Source of the DNA: Selenomonas sp.
GTDB taxonomy: Bacteria; Bacillota_C; Negativicutes; Selenomonadales; Selenomonadaceae
DNA length: 64,000 nt
Direction of reading: 5' to 3'
Assembly: GCF_024699275.1 (NCBI RefSeq)
Contig: NZ_JAILPX010000041.1
Span: 25,475 to 89,474, forward strand
Shown piece after piece: positions 1 to 9,296 of this stretch. The notes below the pieces were generated by a model. It was given only the letters and a program-made list of their open reading frames with translations. It had not been told where the DNA came from and made no database searches. Position 1 is the stretch's first letter. Every line of letters starts with the position of its first letter. A program made the translations under genes and the position numbers.

Positions 1-1130
1 AGCCCCTGTGGACAGGCAATCTGGTGCACCCGCATCAGATTCATGATTTGCCGGGTCAGAACCCCCATCTGCAGTTCACTGAAATCCAAGCTGCTGTACT
101 GCGCCAGCATGGCATCAATATCCTGATAGAGAGCCGTATGATTCACCTTGCCTTTGACTATCCCTAAAGACAGCACCGCTGCCTTCATTTCAAAGGTATC
201 GTGATGTGCCAAGGAGTACACGGCCTTGCGGATTGCTGCGCGGTCACGGGTGGACAGCCTGCCCATCATCCCTAAATCCAGCCAAACGATGCGGCCATTG
301 CGAATCCAGATGTTACCCGGATGGGGATCCGCATGAAAAAAACCATCCTCAATAATCTGACGGACGTAATTTTCCCCCAGGCGACGGCCCAAGGTATTGA
401 TATCGTAACCCCGTTCCTTTAGTTTGGCAAAATCATCGATGCAGATTCCATCCACAAATTCCATAACCAGAATATGCTGCATGGATAAATTGCGGTACAC
501 TCGGGGGCATGTGACATAATCCACATCCCGGTTGAGATGCGCAAACTCCTCAATATGGTCGGCTTCCATGAGAAAATCCATTTCCTGCTTGGCAATGGTC
601 CACATTTCATCCAACACCATATTGAAGTCAATGACATCCTGAGACCGGCTTACAACCTTGAGCAGGGTTGCCGCCCGCTTTAACAGCACGATATCCTTGC
701 TCATGACCTCATAGATGCCCGGCCGCTGCACCTTCACCACCACTTTTTCCCCAGTGGTAAGCACAGCCCGGTGAACCTGAGCGATGCTGGCCGAGCCAAT
801 GGACTTCTCATCAATATAGGAAAACACCTGATTCCAACGGCGGTTATATTCCCTCTCGATAACCTCCACCACGGTATCAAAGGGCATGGGCTTAGCCTCA
901 GTCTGCAATTTCATCAATTCATCGCAGTATTCCGGCGGCAAAAAATCCGGCCGCATACTCATGACCTGTCCCAATTTCACAAAGGTAGGGCCTAAATCCT
1001 CCAGGATTTTCCGCAGTTTCTCCGGGGTTATCCCCTTAACGATATCCCGCTTGCGGAGTACCGCCACCATTTCCTTTAACCGGTTGGCGGTACCAGCATC
1101 TTCATTTTTCTTAAAGAACTGTTCCAGCAT
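1..1130 (-). CDS. AarF/UbiB (ABC1) family atypical kinase, 3' end outside window
   Basis: The reading frame is open from an ATG at 1130 to the window edge (about 376 residues seen), so the C-terminus is missing. An AAGGAG-type ribosome site sits about 8 nt upstream. Visible ABC1 hallmarks are the KxGQ motif (FVKLGQVMSMRPDFLP, about residue 50), the Ala-rich nucleotide loop GSASIAQVH (about 110), a catalytic-loop-like FFHADPHPGNIW and the metal-binding WLDLGMMG. The family comprises membrane-associated ATPases/kinases tied to isoprenoid-quinone or lipid homeostasis. UbiB itself supports ubiquinone synthesis, but an anaerobic Firmicute would not make ubiquinone, so the substrate here is unknown. 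It precedes the ABC-F gene (downstream end at 1165) on the same strand with a 34-nt gap. Confidence 0.9.
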   Translation of the reverse strand, partial: MLEQFFKKNEDAGTANRLKEMVAVLRKRDIVKGITPEKLRKILEDLGPTFVKLGQVMSMRPDFLPPEYCDELMKLQTEAKPMPFDTVVEVIEREYNRRWNQVFSYIDEKSIGSASIAQVHRAVLTTGEKVVVKVQRPGIYEVMSKDIVLLKRAATLLKVVSRSQDVIDFNMVLDEMWTIAKQEMDFLMEADHIEEFAHLNRDVDYVTCPRVYRNLSMQHILVMEFVDGICIDDFAKLKERGYDINTLGRRLGENYVRQIIEDGFFHADPHPGNIWIRNGRIVWLDLGMMGRLSTRDRAAIRKAVYSLAHHDTFEMKAAVLSLGIVKGKVNHTALYQDIDAMLAQYSSLDFSELQMGVLTRQIMNLMRVHQIACPQG

Positions 1131-1164
1131 AGCACTGGCTCCTTTAGTTATTGGTAAAAATGCT

Positions 1165-2787
1165 TTACTTCTTGCTGTATTTCTCTGCTAACTGCTGCTT
1201 CACGGTCTCATTGGCCAGGAAGTCATCATAGGTGGTTACACGATCCACTACCCCATCCGGCGTGATATCGATAATCCGGTTGGCAATGGTCTGCACGAAC
1301 TCATGGTCGTGGGAGACAAACAACGCCGTACCACCGAAGGCAATCAAGCCATTGTTCAGCGCCGTGATGGACTCCAAATCCAAATGATTGGTGGGCTCAT
1401 CCATCAACAGCACATTGGCACCCGACAACATCATCTTGGACAACATGCAACGCACACGCTCACCGCCGGACAATACCGATGCCTTTTTGAGGCTCTCCTC
1501 ACCGGAGAACAACATCCGGCCTAAGAAACCGCGCACGAAGGTCTCATCCGGGTCCTTGGAATACTGACGCAGCCAATCCACCAAAGACAAGGATACACCG
1601 TCAAAATAAGCGGAATTATCTGCAGGCAGGTAAGCCTGGGTCGTCGTTACACCCCATTTGAAGGTACCTTCGTCTGCCTCTTCCTCCCCCATGAGGATTT
1701 TGAACAGCATGGTCTTACCGATGCTGTTCGGTCCCACAAAGGCCACCTTATCACCGCGTTTCAAGGTGAAGCTGACATTCTTCAGCACCTGTTCACCATC
1801 AACGGTCTTGGAAATACCATCTACCTGCAGGAGCTGATCACCGGCTTCGCGGTCAGGCGTAAAGGCAATGTAGGGATAACGGCGGGAAGAAGGTTTGATA
1901 TCCTCCACTTTAATCTTATCCAGCAGCTTTTTGCGGCTGGTAGCCTGCTTGGATTTTGCCGCATTGGCTGCAAAGCGGGCAATAAAGTTTTGCAGTTCTT
2001 TGATTTTCTCTTCAGCCTTCTTATTCTGTTCCTTCTGTAACTGAAGAGCCAATTGACTGGACTGATACCAGAAGTCATAGTTTCCGGCATAGAGCTGAAT
2101 GGCACCGAAGTCCACATCGCAGATATACGTGCAGACCTGATTGAGGAAATGACGATCATGGGATACCACGATAACCGTGTTCTCAAAATTCGCCAAAAAA
2201 TCTTCCAGCCAGTTGATGCTTTCCACGTCCAAATGGTTCGTGGGCTCGTCCAGCAGCAGAATATCCGGATTACCAAATAACGCCTGAGCCAAAAGGACAC
2301 GAACCTTTTCCTTAGCGGTAAGCTCGGCCATCTTCATGGTATGCTCATTTTCAGGAATCCCCAGGCCATTGAGCAAACGGGCAGCCTCGGATTCAGCATC
2401 CCAGCCATTGAGTTCGGCAAATTCTGCTTCCAACTCGGAAGCCTTCATGCCATCTTCTTCGGAAAAATCCGGCTTCGCATAAAGCGCATCCTTTTCCTCC
2501 ATGATTTCAACCAGACGCTTATGGCCCATAATGACCGTGCGCAAGACTTCATAATCATCGTAAGCATAATGATCCTGCTGGAGTACAGCCAGACGTTCCC
2601 CCGGGGTAATTTCAATATTGCCCCCGGTGGGCTCGATTTCCCCAGACAAAAGCTTCAGGAAAGTCGATTTGCCAGCACCATTGGCACCGATAATGCCGTA
2701 GCAGTTTCCCGGCGTAAATTTCAGATTTACGTCCTTGTAAAGAACGCGTTTGCCGAACTGTAAACTTACATTATTAGTCGTAATCAT
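1165..2787 (-). CDS. ABC-F family ATPase, YbiT-like
   Basis: A 540-residue soluble protein with two tandem ABC ATPase domains and no membrane segments, as in ABC-F ribosome-associated translation factors. Walker A of domain 1 is GANGAGKST (about residue 36) and Walker B is LLLDEPTNHLD. Domain 2 has GPNSIGKT, a normal LSGGERVR signature and LLMDEPTNHLD. A charged linker rich in Lys/Glu (about 240-300) corresponds to the P-site tRNA-interaction motif region. The domain 1 signature is not LSGG but LTAKEKVRVLLAQALF; a degenerate first signature is also what I recall for E. coli YbiT, and the length (530 there) agrees. An antibiotic-resistance role is not indicated. It follows the glucosaminidase gene on the same strand. 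Confidence 0.92.
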   Translation of the reverse strand: MITTNNVSLQFGKRVLYKDVNLKFTPGNCYGIIGANGAGKSTFLKLLSGEIEPTGGNIEITPGERLAVLQQDHYAYDDYEVLRTVIMGHKRLVEIMEEKDALYAKPDFSEEDGMKASELEAEFAELNGWDAESEAARLLNGLGIPENEHTMKMAELTAKEKVRVLLAQALFGNPDILLLDEPTNHLDVESINWLEDFLANFENTVIVVSHDRHFLNQVCTYICDVDFGAIQLYAGNYDFWYQSSQLALQLQKEQNKKAEEKIKELQNFIARFAANAAKSKQATSRKKLLDKIKVEDIKPSSRRYPYIAFTPDREAGDQLLQVDGISKTVDGEQVLKNVSFTLKRGDKVAFVGPNSIGKTMLFKILMGEEEADEGTFKWGVTTTQAYLPADNSAYFDGVSLSLVDWLRQYSKDPDETFVRGFLGRMLFSGEESLKKASVLSGGERVRCMLSKMMLSGANVLLMDEPTNHLDLESITALNNGLIAFGGTALFVSHDHEFVQTIANRIIDITPDGVVDRVTTYDDFLANETVKQQLAEKYSKK

Positions 2788-2823
2788 AAAGTGTTAATTA
2801 TCCTCTCTTATATCCAAATCGAT

Positions 2824-3609
2824 TTATTTTGACAACATCTGTCTGAACATGCTCATGATACTTTGTCCATAGGCATTGCCCGGCACCGCCCACCGTCCGT
2901 TCAAAGCGATCCAGCTATTCAATGTCTGCGCACCATAAGAATTACGCACCAGTCCATAGCGGGGATCCACCACTGGCTCACTGGGCTGACGGGTGGACGC
3001 ATAGGCCAGCAAATGCTGGATTTGTGCCCGCACCCCCAATTTTGCAGTCCTAAAATATGCACCTTTAACGTTTTCACTGGTCGTCCCCAAACCACAGTAA
3101 TTGTTCTGGTCAGGAGTAACCGTTCCCCCATAACGGAAGAAGCCCGTTTCCTTCAAAGCCTGGGCAAAAGCTACATCCGGCCGAACGCCTTCCCGCATCC
3201 CCTCTTCGTAATAATAGGATACCAGTTCCTGAGGCGATACGGAAATATTAGGCTGCGGATTGACGCTCAACAGATAGTTTACACATTGTTCCTGACTGGC
3301 CAGCGGTGTACCGATAATGGCATCATCAAAAGCCGATACGGTCTGGGGTACCTTAATGCTGCTCTCCTGTTCCTTCTCCACAGGAGGATGCAGGATTGCC
3401 TGGATACGCGCCTCAAGACTCTGCGCACCACGCTCCACCGTGCGGGTGCTGCCACCTGCCATTTTAAGCTTATGGTTGGTATCCACTTTAGTTTCCATTT
3501 CGGGATTTACAGCCAAATGGCGGGCCTCACTGTATTCTGGCAACGTAAGAACAAAACTGCCAGCCAAGAGGCCAACCATAACCAATCTTGAACAACGGTT
3601 AAAAATCAC
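2824..3609 (-). CDS. Secreted glucosaminidase-domain peptidoglycan hydrolase (GH73-like)
   Basis: I chose the GTG at 3609 because AAGGAG lies 10 nt upstream and the product then starts with a good signal peptide: Arg-rich N-end, hydrophobic VMVGLLAGSFVLTL, then a possible cut after SEA. The frame is open further upstream but that part overlaps the permease gene and has no ribosome site. The mature 230-residue protein carries a glucosaminidase fold in its C-terminal half. FAQALKETGFFRYGG holds the likely catalytic Glu, and NNYCGLG and a late NSWIALNGRW stretch are typical of the family. It should cleave N-acetylglucosaminyl bonds in peptidoglycan in the periplasm. It starts 23 nt after the permease stop codon, so the two are probably cotranscribed. 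Confidence 0.85.
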   Translation of the reverse strand: MIFNRCSRLVMVGLLAGSFVLTLPEYSEARHLAVNPEMETKVDTNHKLKMAGGSTRTVERGAQSLEARIQAILHPPVEKEQESSIKVPQTVSAFDDAIIGTPLASQEQCVNYLLSVNPQPNISVSPQELVSYYYEEGMREGVRPDVAFAQALKETGFFRYGGTVTPDQNNYCGLGTTSENVKGAYFRTAKLGVRAQIQHLLAYASTRQPSEPVVDPRYGLVRNSYGAQTLNSWIALNGRWAVPGNAYGQSIMSMFRQMLSK

Positions 3610-3632
3610 GAACAGTACACTCCTTAACTTAC

Positions 3633-4889
3633 TCAAAATATACTTCCATAAATATAATACAGGACAAAAATGCCACTGATTAACCAAATAATCTTCGCCA
3701 CCTGCCGTACCTTCCCGGCCATGCACATGAACAAGGTATAGCCAATCAGCGCACTGCCCAAAGCTGTGGCAAAATTTCCCGTCAAGGGCAATAATAAAAC
3801 CAGGATACACGTGGTCAGTACTGCTGCCTGCCGCTCATCTCCCTCAGCAGGCAGCGGACAGGCCTTCAGGGCATCCAACAACAGTAAAAAGCCGCTGCCG
3901 GCTAACACCGGCACCAACATGGCAGGAAAATCAGCCACCGCCGCCAACACCGGCTCACAGAACAACGCCAAGACCAGGATTGCCACCGTCACAAAGATTC
4001 CTGTAGGACTTTCTCGATCACCTGCAGCCGTAGTGGGCGAAACCACCAGTGGCGGCACCCCTAACCAAGCGCCCACAGCGCCTACGGCAAAGAGCATTTT
4101 CACCTTCTTAGCCGCTTCTTCCTGCCCAGCAAAGGCCGTTACCGTACTCCAATGAATAGCGCTTAACATCACGCCTAAGCTGAACACGGTAATCATGTAA
4201 AAAGCACTGTCCTGCATGCCATTATCCAGCAACAGCAACAATTGCCCTGCCGCCCCCAGCAGCCCTTCCGGTAAAAAGAAAGGTGCTGCCGGTATCACCC
4301 AAAAGCCTTCTGCAAAGGTCACGCCACCGGTAAGCAGCATCCCGGCCAGCAATGCCTGCGGCCAGTTGCCTGCAATAAAGGACAGGGTAAGCACTAAGCC
4401 GGCCACGCTCCAATACATCAGCGGATTGGCACTATCCCCCAGCATCGTAACCTGCCAGGTCGACGTAATGATGATACGCCCTATTTTTAGCCCCAGATAA
4501 ATCAGGAACCCAGCTAAAGCCAGCTTGATGGCCCACGGAAAAACAGGGGGCAGATTCTCCTGCGACCAGCGCCCCCCAACCTGCCATAGCAAAAGCCCCA
4601 ATACCGAGGATAAAAAACTCATTCCCAGAACGGTCTGCCAACCCAGTCCATGGGAAATGGCAACGATAAAAACCAAATAGCCCGTCACCGACAGAGAGGG
4701 CGTCAGCACCACGGGCAAGCCCTTGTAAGAAGCGATCAGCGTGCTCATAGCGGAAAACAGCACACAAGCCGAATAGCTTCCAGCAAAGTCCATACCAGCC
4801 TGCTGCAGCATCATAGCCACCGCTGTAAGGGAGGCTATGCTCCCTGCTGCCATAGTTATGCCGCTCATCGCCTTATGGCCTACTTTCAT
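3633..4889 (-). CDS. NCS2-family purine/xanthine permease
   Basis: A 418-residue, very hydrophobic protein with roughly 12 membrane segments. The N-terminal MSGITMAAGSIASLTAV, the short inverted-repeat helix region GLPVVLTPSLSVTGYLVF and the TM8-10 region with SPTTAAGDRESPTG match nucleobase permeases of the AzgA/PbuG branch of NCS2, which import hypoxanthine, guanine or adenine with protons. It is slightly shorter than AzgA (about 430-490). The ATG at 4889 is preferred, with GGAGGG 9 nt upstream; the adjacent TTG at 4892 is possible. The substrate cannot be fixed from sequence. It is the first gene of a two-gene unit with the glucosaminidase. Confidence 0.8.
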   Translation of the reverse strand: MKVGHKAMSGITMAAGSIASLTAVAMMLQQAGMDFAGSYSACVLFSAMSTLIASYKGLPVVLTPSLSVTGYLVFIVAISHGLGWQTVLGMSFLSSVLGLLLWQVGGRWSQENLPPVFPWAIKLALAGFLIYLGLKIGRIIITSTWQVTMLGDSANPLMYWSVAGLVLTLSFIAGNWPQALLAGMLLTGGVTFAEGFWVIPAAPFFLPEGLLGAAGQLLLLLDNGMQDSAFYMITVFSLGVMLSAIHWSTVTAFAGQEEAAKKVKMLFAVGAVGAWLGVPPLVVSPTTAAGDRESPTGIFVTVAILVLALFCEPVLAAVADFPAMLVPVLAGSGFLLLLDALKACPLPAEGDERQAAVLTTCILVLLLPLTGNFATALGSALIGYTLFMCMAGKVRQVAKIIWLISGIFVLYYIYGSIF

Positions 4890-4985
4890 CAAGCTACACC
4901 CTCCACACAGTATATCAACTCTATTCTACCACAGGAACCCAAAAATTGACAGGTCACCTGCATAAAATTTCCCTGTTTGCCCGGA

Positions 4986-5027
4986 ATAGAAAAAGGCCCT
5001 GACAGACCTTTGTCTGTCAAAGCCTCT
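4986..5027 (-). terminator. Rho-independent terminator of nifJ
   Basis: Inverted repeat TGACAGAC (5000-5007) / GTCTGTCA (5012-5019) with a 4-nt loop, extended by GGC/GCC outside it. On the minus strand it is followed by a run of Ts. It lies just after the nifJ stop codon. Confidence 0.85.
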
Positions 5028-5035
5028 TTCCTTAT

Positions 5036-8000
5036 TTATTTTCCAGCCAACGCCTTGTAGCCTTCATAACGGCCCTTGGCATCGTTCTGCGTCTTTTCAA
5101 AGAGCGCTTCCGCTGCTTCTGGGAAAGAACGCTGGAGATTGATATAACGGTTTTCACCCATCAGGAAATCCTGGAACTTGCCGAAGTCCGGCTCCTTGGA
5201 ATCCAGGCTGAAGGGGTTCTTATCCGTGCCCACCAGCTGCGGGTTATAGCGGTAATTTACCCAATAACCACACTCAACGGCCAGTTTAGCCTCCAGCTGG
5301 CTGTTGCCCATACCCTTGCGGATGCCATGGTTAATGCAGGGTGCATACGCAATGATCAACGACGGGCCATGGTAAGCCTCTGCCTCCGTAATGGCCTTGA
5401 TGAGCTGGTTATGATCCGCCCCCATGGATACCTGGGCTACATAGACATAACCATAGGACTTAGCCATCATGCCCAAATCCTTTTTCTTGGTCTTCTTGCC
5501 GGCAGCAGCAAACTGCGCGATGGCAGCAGCCGGAGTAGACTTGGAAGCCTGACCACCAGTATTGGAATAAACTTCTGTATCGAATACCAGTACATTGACA
5601 TCTTCGCCGGAAGCCAGCACATGATCCAGACCGCCATAGCCGATATCATAAGCCCAGCCATCGCCGCCCAGAATCCACTGGGAACGTTTTACGAAGTAAT
5701 CCTTATTGTCATAAAGCTTATTGAGGACTTCATCATTGCCCTTTTCAGCCTCCAGCAGAGCCATCAGCTTATCTGCACGCTGGCGGGAATCTGTTCCTTC
5801 ATTCAGGTTATCCAGCCAATCCTGCATAGCTGCCTTGAGCTCTGCACTGCCCTTGCCGGCTTCCAAAGCAGCCTTGGCATCTGCAGCCAGGGAATCACGC
5901 ACAGATTTCGTTCCCAGGAACATCCCCAGGCCATACTCGGCATTATCCTCGAAGAGGGAATTTGCCCATGCCGGGCCATGACCCTTATGGTTCTTGGTGT
6001 AAGGCATAGCCGGAGCACTGCCGCCCCAAATGGAGGAACAACCCGTAGCATTGGCTACCATCATGCGGTCACCAAAGAGCTGCGTCAAAAGTTTTGCATA
6101 CGGCGTTTCGCCACAGCCTGCGCAGGCACCGGAGAATTCCAACAGCGGCTGTTCAAACTGCGAACCCAGTACAGTTGTCTTCTTCATGGGGTTCTTCTTC
6201 GGTGCCACCTGTTTAGTATCCACACCGTAGTCGAAGTAAACCTGCTTAGCCTTGAGCTCATCATCCAGCGGCTTCATATCCAAAGCCTTCACCGGGCAGA
6301 CCTGCGCACAGTTGCCGCAGCCCAGGCAGTCCATAGTGGACACAGCCACCGTGAAATGATAATCCTTGATGGCCTTCGTCTGCTTGGAGGGGAACCCTTC
6401 CGGAGCATTCTTGAGTTCTTCATCCGTAGTGAGAACCGGACGGATAGCTGCATGGGGGCATACGTAGGAGCACTGGTTACAACCAATGCACTTGTCCGTA
6501 TTCCATACCGGTACATTGATGGCCGTACCGCGTTTTTCGTAAGCTGCACCACCAACCGGGAAGGTACCATCTGCCATTTCCCCATTGAACTTGGAAACCG
6601 GCAGCTTGTCGCCCTCCTGGCGGTTCATGACTTCCTGAACTTCCGCAATAAACGCCGGAACGTCCTTCTTAGGCGCAGCATCATCAGCAGCATCTGCCCA
6701 GGATGCAGGAACTTCCACTTTGTGCAAGGCCTCGATGCCCTTATCGATGGCACCGTTGTTCATATTGACAACTTTTTCGCCCTTCTTGCCGTAGGATTTA
6801 ACCACAGCGTCTTTGAGGTATTCCACAGCAGTTTCCAGGGGAATGATGGCGGCAATCTTGAAGAATGCTGACTGCATTACCATGTTGAAGCGGCCGCCCA
6901 ACCCCAATTCCTTAGCAATATCCACAGCATTAACCGTATAGAACTCAATCTCGTTCTTCGCGATATAACGCTTCATGGCTGCCGGCAGATGCTTATCCAG
7001 ATCTGCATCGGACCAAACCGTATTCAACAGGAACTTGCCGCCCTTCTTAAGACCGGCCAGCAGGTCATACTTATAAACATAGGACTGCTGGGAGCAGGAA
7101 ATGAAGTCCGCATTGTTAATGAGGTACGGGCTGGTAATGGGCTGCTTGCCGAAGCGCAGATGGGACATGGTGATACCGCCAGACTTCTTGGAGTCATAGG
7201 CAAAATAAGCCTGGGCATACATATCCGTCTTATCCCCGATGATCTTAATGGCGCTCTTATTCGCACCAACCGTACCATCGGAGCCCAACCCCCAGAACTT
7301 ACATGCCGTGGTGCCAACCGGCGTGAGGTTCACATCACTCATTACCGGCATCAGGCTGGTATGGGTTACATCATCATCGATACCGATGGTGAAACCATCC
7401 TTCGGCGCGTCCTTCTTAAGTTCTTCAAAGACGGCAAAAATCTGGTCCGGCGTGGTGTCTTTACCACCGAGACCGAAGCGGCCGCCCACGATAATCGGGC
7501 TGAGTTCAGAATCATAAAAGGCAGACTTCACATCCAGATACAGCGGTTCACCAAGGGAGCCCGGTTCCTTAGTGTGATCGAGAACTGCGACCTTCTTAAC
7601 CGTCTTCGGCATAAACTGGAAGAAATGTTTAATGGAGAACGGGCGATAGAGATGAACGGACATCAAGCCGACCTTTTCACCCTGCTTATTAAGGTAATCC
7701 ACCGTTTCCTGTACGGCTTGGCAAACCGAGCCCATAGCAATGATGATGCGGTCTGCGTCCTTGGCACCATAGTAATCAAACAGATGATGCTCACGGCCGG
7801 TAATCTTGGCCATATCTGCCATAGCCTCTTCCACCAGTTCCGGCAGGGCTTCATAATATGCATTGGATGCTTCCCGCTCCTGGAAGTAGACATCCGGGTT
7901 CTGAGCAGTGCCGCGGATAACCGGATGGTCCGGATTCAGGGCCCGGCGGCGGAATTCCTTCACTGCATCCCAATCAAGAATCTTACCCAAATCATCGTAA

Positions 8001-8560
8001 TCCACTACTTCGATCTTCTGAATCTCGTGGGATGTACGGAATCCATCAAAGAAGTTAATGAAGGGCACACGTCCCTTGATGGCTACGAGATGAGCCACAG
8101 CAGCCAAGTCCATGACTTCCTGAACACTTGCTTCGCAGAGCATAGCGCAGCCAGCCTGACGGGCAGCCATAACATCCTGATGATCACCGAAGATATTCAG
8201 GGAGTTTGCGGCAAGAGCTCTGGCGGATACATGGAAGACTCCAGGCAGGAGTTCACCAGCTATCTTGTACAGATTCGGAATCATCAGCAGGAACCCCTGC
8301 GATGCCGTATATGTAGTAGTCAAAGCACCAGCCTGCAAGGAACCATGCACAGCACCAGCTGCACCAGCCTCTGACTGCAGTTCGATAACGCGGACCTTCT
8401 GACCGAAGAGATTGGTCTTTCCCTTAGCTGCATCTTCATCCACATGTTCAGCCATCGGTGATGACGGTGTAATTGGATAGATTGCGGCCACGTCCGTAAA
8501 AGCATAGGAGATGTATGCGGCGGCTTGGTTGCCGTCCATGGTTTTCATCTTTTTGCTCAT
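5036..8560 (-). CDS. nifJ: Pyruvate:ferredoxin (flavodoxin) oxidoreductase, single-chain
   Basis: 1174 residues, the usual length of homodimeric PFOR in which all subunits are fused. It converts pyruvate and CoA to acetyl-CoA and CO2, passing electrons to ferredoxin or flavodoxin in the cytoplasm. Seen in order: the pyruvate-binding PorA-like domain (YAFTDVAAIYPITPSSPMAEH near residue 18), the Rossmann-like domain II, the ferredoxin domain with two 4Fe-4S motifs (CIGCNQCSYVCP near 690 and CLGCGNCAQVCP near 743), and the TPP-binding domain with CAGCGETPYAKLL, GDGWAYDIGYGG (near 970) and SNTGGQASKSTP. Cys in CAGCGE supplies the third cluster. It is monocistronic, between its own promoter and terminator. 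It implies fermentative or anaerobic pyruvate metabolism. Confidence 0.98.
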   Translation of the reverse strand: MSKKMKTMDGNQAAAYISYAFTDVAAIYPITPSSPMAEHVDEDAAKGKTNLFGQKVRVIELQSEAGAAGAVHGSLQAGALTTTYTASQGFLLMIPNLYKIAGELLPGVFHVSARALAANSLNIFGDHQDVMAARQAGCAMLCEASVQEVMDLAAVAHLVAIKGRVPFINFFDGFRTSHEIQKIEVVDYDDLGKILDWDAVKEFRRRALNPDHPVIRGTAQNPDVYFQEREASNAYYEALPELVEEAMADMAKITGREHHLFDYYGAKDADRIIIAMGSVCQAVQETVDYLNKQGEKVGLMSVHLYRPFSIKHFFQFMPKTVKKVAVLDHTKEPGSLGEPLYLDVKSAFYDSELSPIIVGGRFGLGGKDTTPDQIFAVFEELKKDAPKDGFTIGIDDDVTHTSLMPVMSDVNLTPVGTTACKFWGLGSDGTVGANKSAIKIIGDKTDMYAQAYFAYDSKKSGGITMSHLRFGKQPITSPYLINNADFISCSQQSYVYKYDLLAGLKKGGKFLLNTVWSDADLDKHLPAAMKRYIAKNEIEFYTVNAVDIAKELGLGGRFNMVMQSAFFKIAAIIPLETAVEYLKDAVVKSYGKKGEKVVNMNNGAIDKGIEALHKVEVPASWADAADDAAPKKDVPAFIAEVQEVMNRQEGDKLPVSKFNGEMADGTFPVGGAAYEKRGTAINVPVWNTDKCIGCNQCSYVCPHAAIRPVLTTDEELKNAPEGFPSKQTKAIKDYHFTVAVSTMDCLGCGNCAQVCPVKALDMKPLDDELKAKQVYFDYGVDTKQVAPKKNPMKKTTVLGSQFEQPLLEFSGACAGCGETPYAKLLTQLFGDRMMVANATGCSSIWGGSAPAMPYTKNHKGHGPAWANSLFEDNAEYGLGMFLGTKSVRDSLAADAKAALEAGKGSAELKAAMQDWLDNLNEGTDSRQRADKLMALLEAEKGNDEVLNKLYDNKDYFVKRSQWILGGDGWAYDIGYGGLDHVLASGEDVNVLVFDTEVYSNTGGQASKSTPAAAIAQFAAAGKKTKKKDLGMMAKSYGYVYVAQVSMGADHNQLIKAITEAEAYHGPSLIIAYAPCINHGIRKGMGNSQLEAKLAVECGYWVNYRYNPQLVGTDKNPFSLDSKEPDFGKFQDFLMGENRYINLQRSFPEAAEALFEKTQNDAKGRYEGYKALAGK

Positions 8561-8609
8561 GATGTTTATTGCTCCCCTCTAAAATAGAATACTTGAAAAC
8601 ATATTATCT

Positions 8610-8638
8610 ATTATACAACTCTAGAAAACAATTGTAAA
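8610..8638 (-). promoter_or_regulatory. Sigma-70-type promoter of nifJ
   Basis: Minus-strand TTTACA (8633-8638), a 17-nt spacer and TATAAT (8610-8615), about 50 nt upstream of the nifJ ATG. The gene has a GAGGGGAG ribosome site. Confidence 0.7.
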
Positions 8639-8802
8639 CAAATCCACGCATTCCCGACTATTCATAAAATTTATCTTATCATAGCTTAATGCGATATATT
8701 TTCTTAAGGAGGAAATATCGCTCCCTTGTCGAAATAAGACGATAAATCATGGGATTGTTTTTTGCCGTAAGTCAATGGGAAAATTGGGAGTGTGATTCAC
8801 AA

Positions 8803-9087
8803 ATGATTAAGAACATGACCATCTATGTCATCCTCAAACTGGAATATGGCAAAGGCCAGGAAAATGTCTACTCCAGTATCCTCAACGTTTCTTCCAGCAA
8901 GAGCACCGCTGAAACCTTCAAAGAACATTACGAAGAAGAATTTGCCGATGAGATTCAGAACGAACACGATGGCCGCTACGTTTCCATCCATATGCACAAG
9001 GCCATGGTGCAGCTGGATGATGAAATCATTGCCCCAGATATGTTCATCCGCTTTATCGGAGACAAGAAAATCAAGGATACTTTCTAG
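8803..9087 (+). CDS. Small conserved-looking protein of unknown function
   Basis: Not recognised. The frame is open from 8749, but only the ATG at 8803 (94 residues) has a plausible ribosome site (GGGAG, 12 nt upstream); the ATG at 8815 is another option. The product is soluble, acidic in its middle, with an alternating pattern suggesting a small alpha/beta domain: a strand-like MTIYVILKLEYG, a helical SKSTAETFKEHYEEEFADEI, and a strand-like YVSIHMHKAMVQLDDEII. No signal peptide or membrane segment. It has a strong terminator directly downstream and stands alone, divergent from nifJ. Confidence 0.6.
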   Translation: MIKNMTIYVILKLEYGKGQENVYSSILNVSSSKSTAETFKEHYEEEFADEIQNEHDGRYVSIHMHKAMVQLDDEIIAPDMFIRFIGDKKIKDTF

Positions 9088-9140
9088 TCCTATCATTAAT
9101 CGTTTCCATAAATACTTTTTATATTCATGTAAAACAAGAC

Positions 9141-9184
9141 AAAAAAGACCCCGCTGAAATAATTTTTTCAGCGGGGTCTATATT
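9141..9184. terminator. Bidirectional terminator
   Basis: GACCCCGCTGAAA (9147-9159) pairs with TTTCAGCGGGGTC (9166-9178). T-rich tracts occur on both sides, so it can end the small plus-strand gene and the minus-strand tRNA-Pro transcript. Confidence 0.85.
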
Positions 9185-9194
9185 TTCTTATCAA

Positions 9195-9271
<77 letters not shown>

Positions 9272-9296
9272 ACAACGAATACTAGTATAGCGTAAC

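Noticed and set aside
1165..2787. Antibiotic-resistance ABC-F protein
   Set aside because: Length and the degenerate first signature fit YbiT-type housekeeping proteins rather than Vga/Lsa/OptrA-type proteins.
5327..6871. Long plus-strand open frame opposite nifJ
   Set aside because: It lies entirely antisense to a clear PFOR gene, has no ribosome site and no recognisable motifs; it reflects codon bias of the real gene.
8700..8740. AAGGAGG at about 8706 as the ribosome site of a leader gene
   Set aside because: The only start within reach is a TTG that meets a stop after three codons, and no longer frame uses it.
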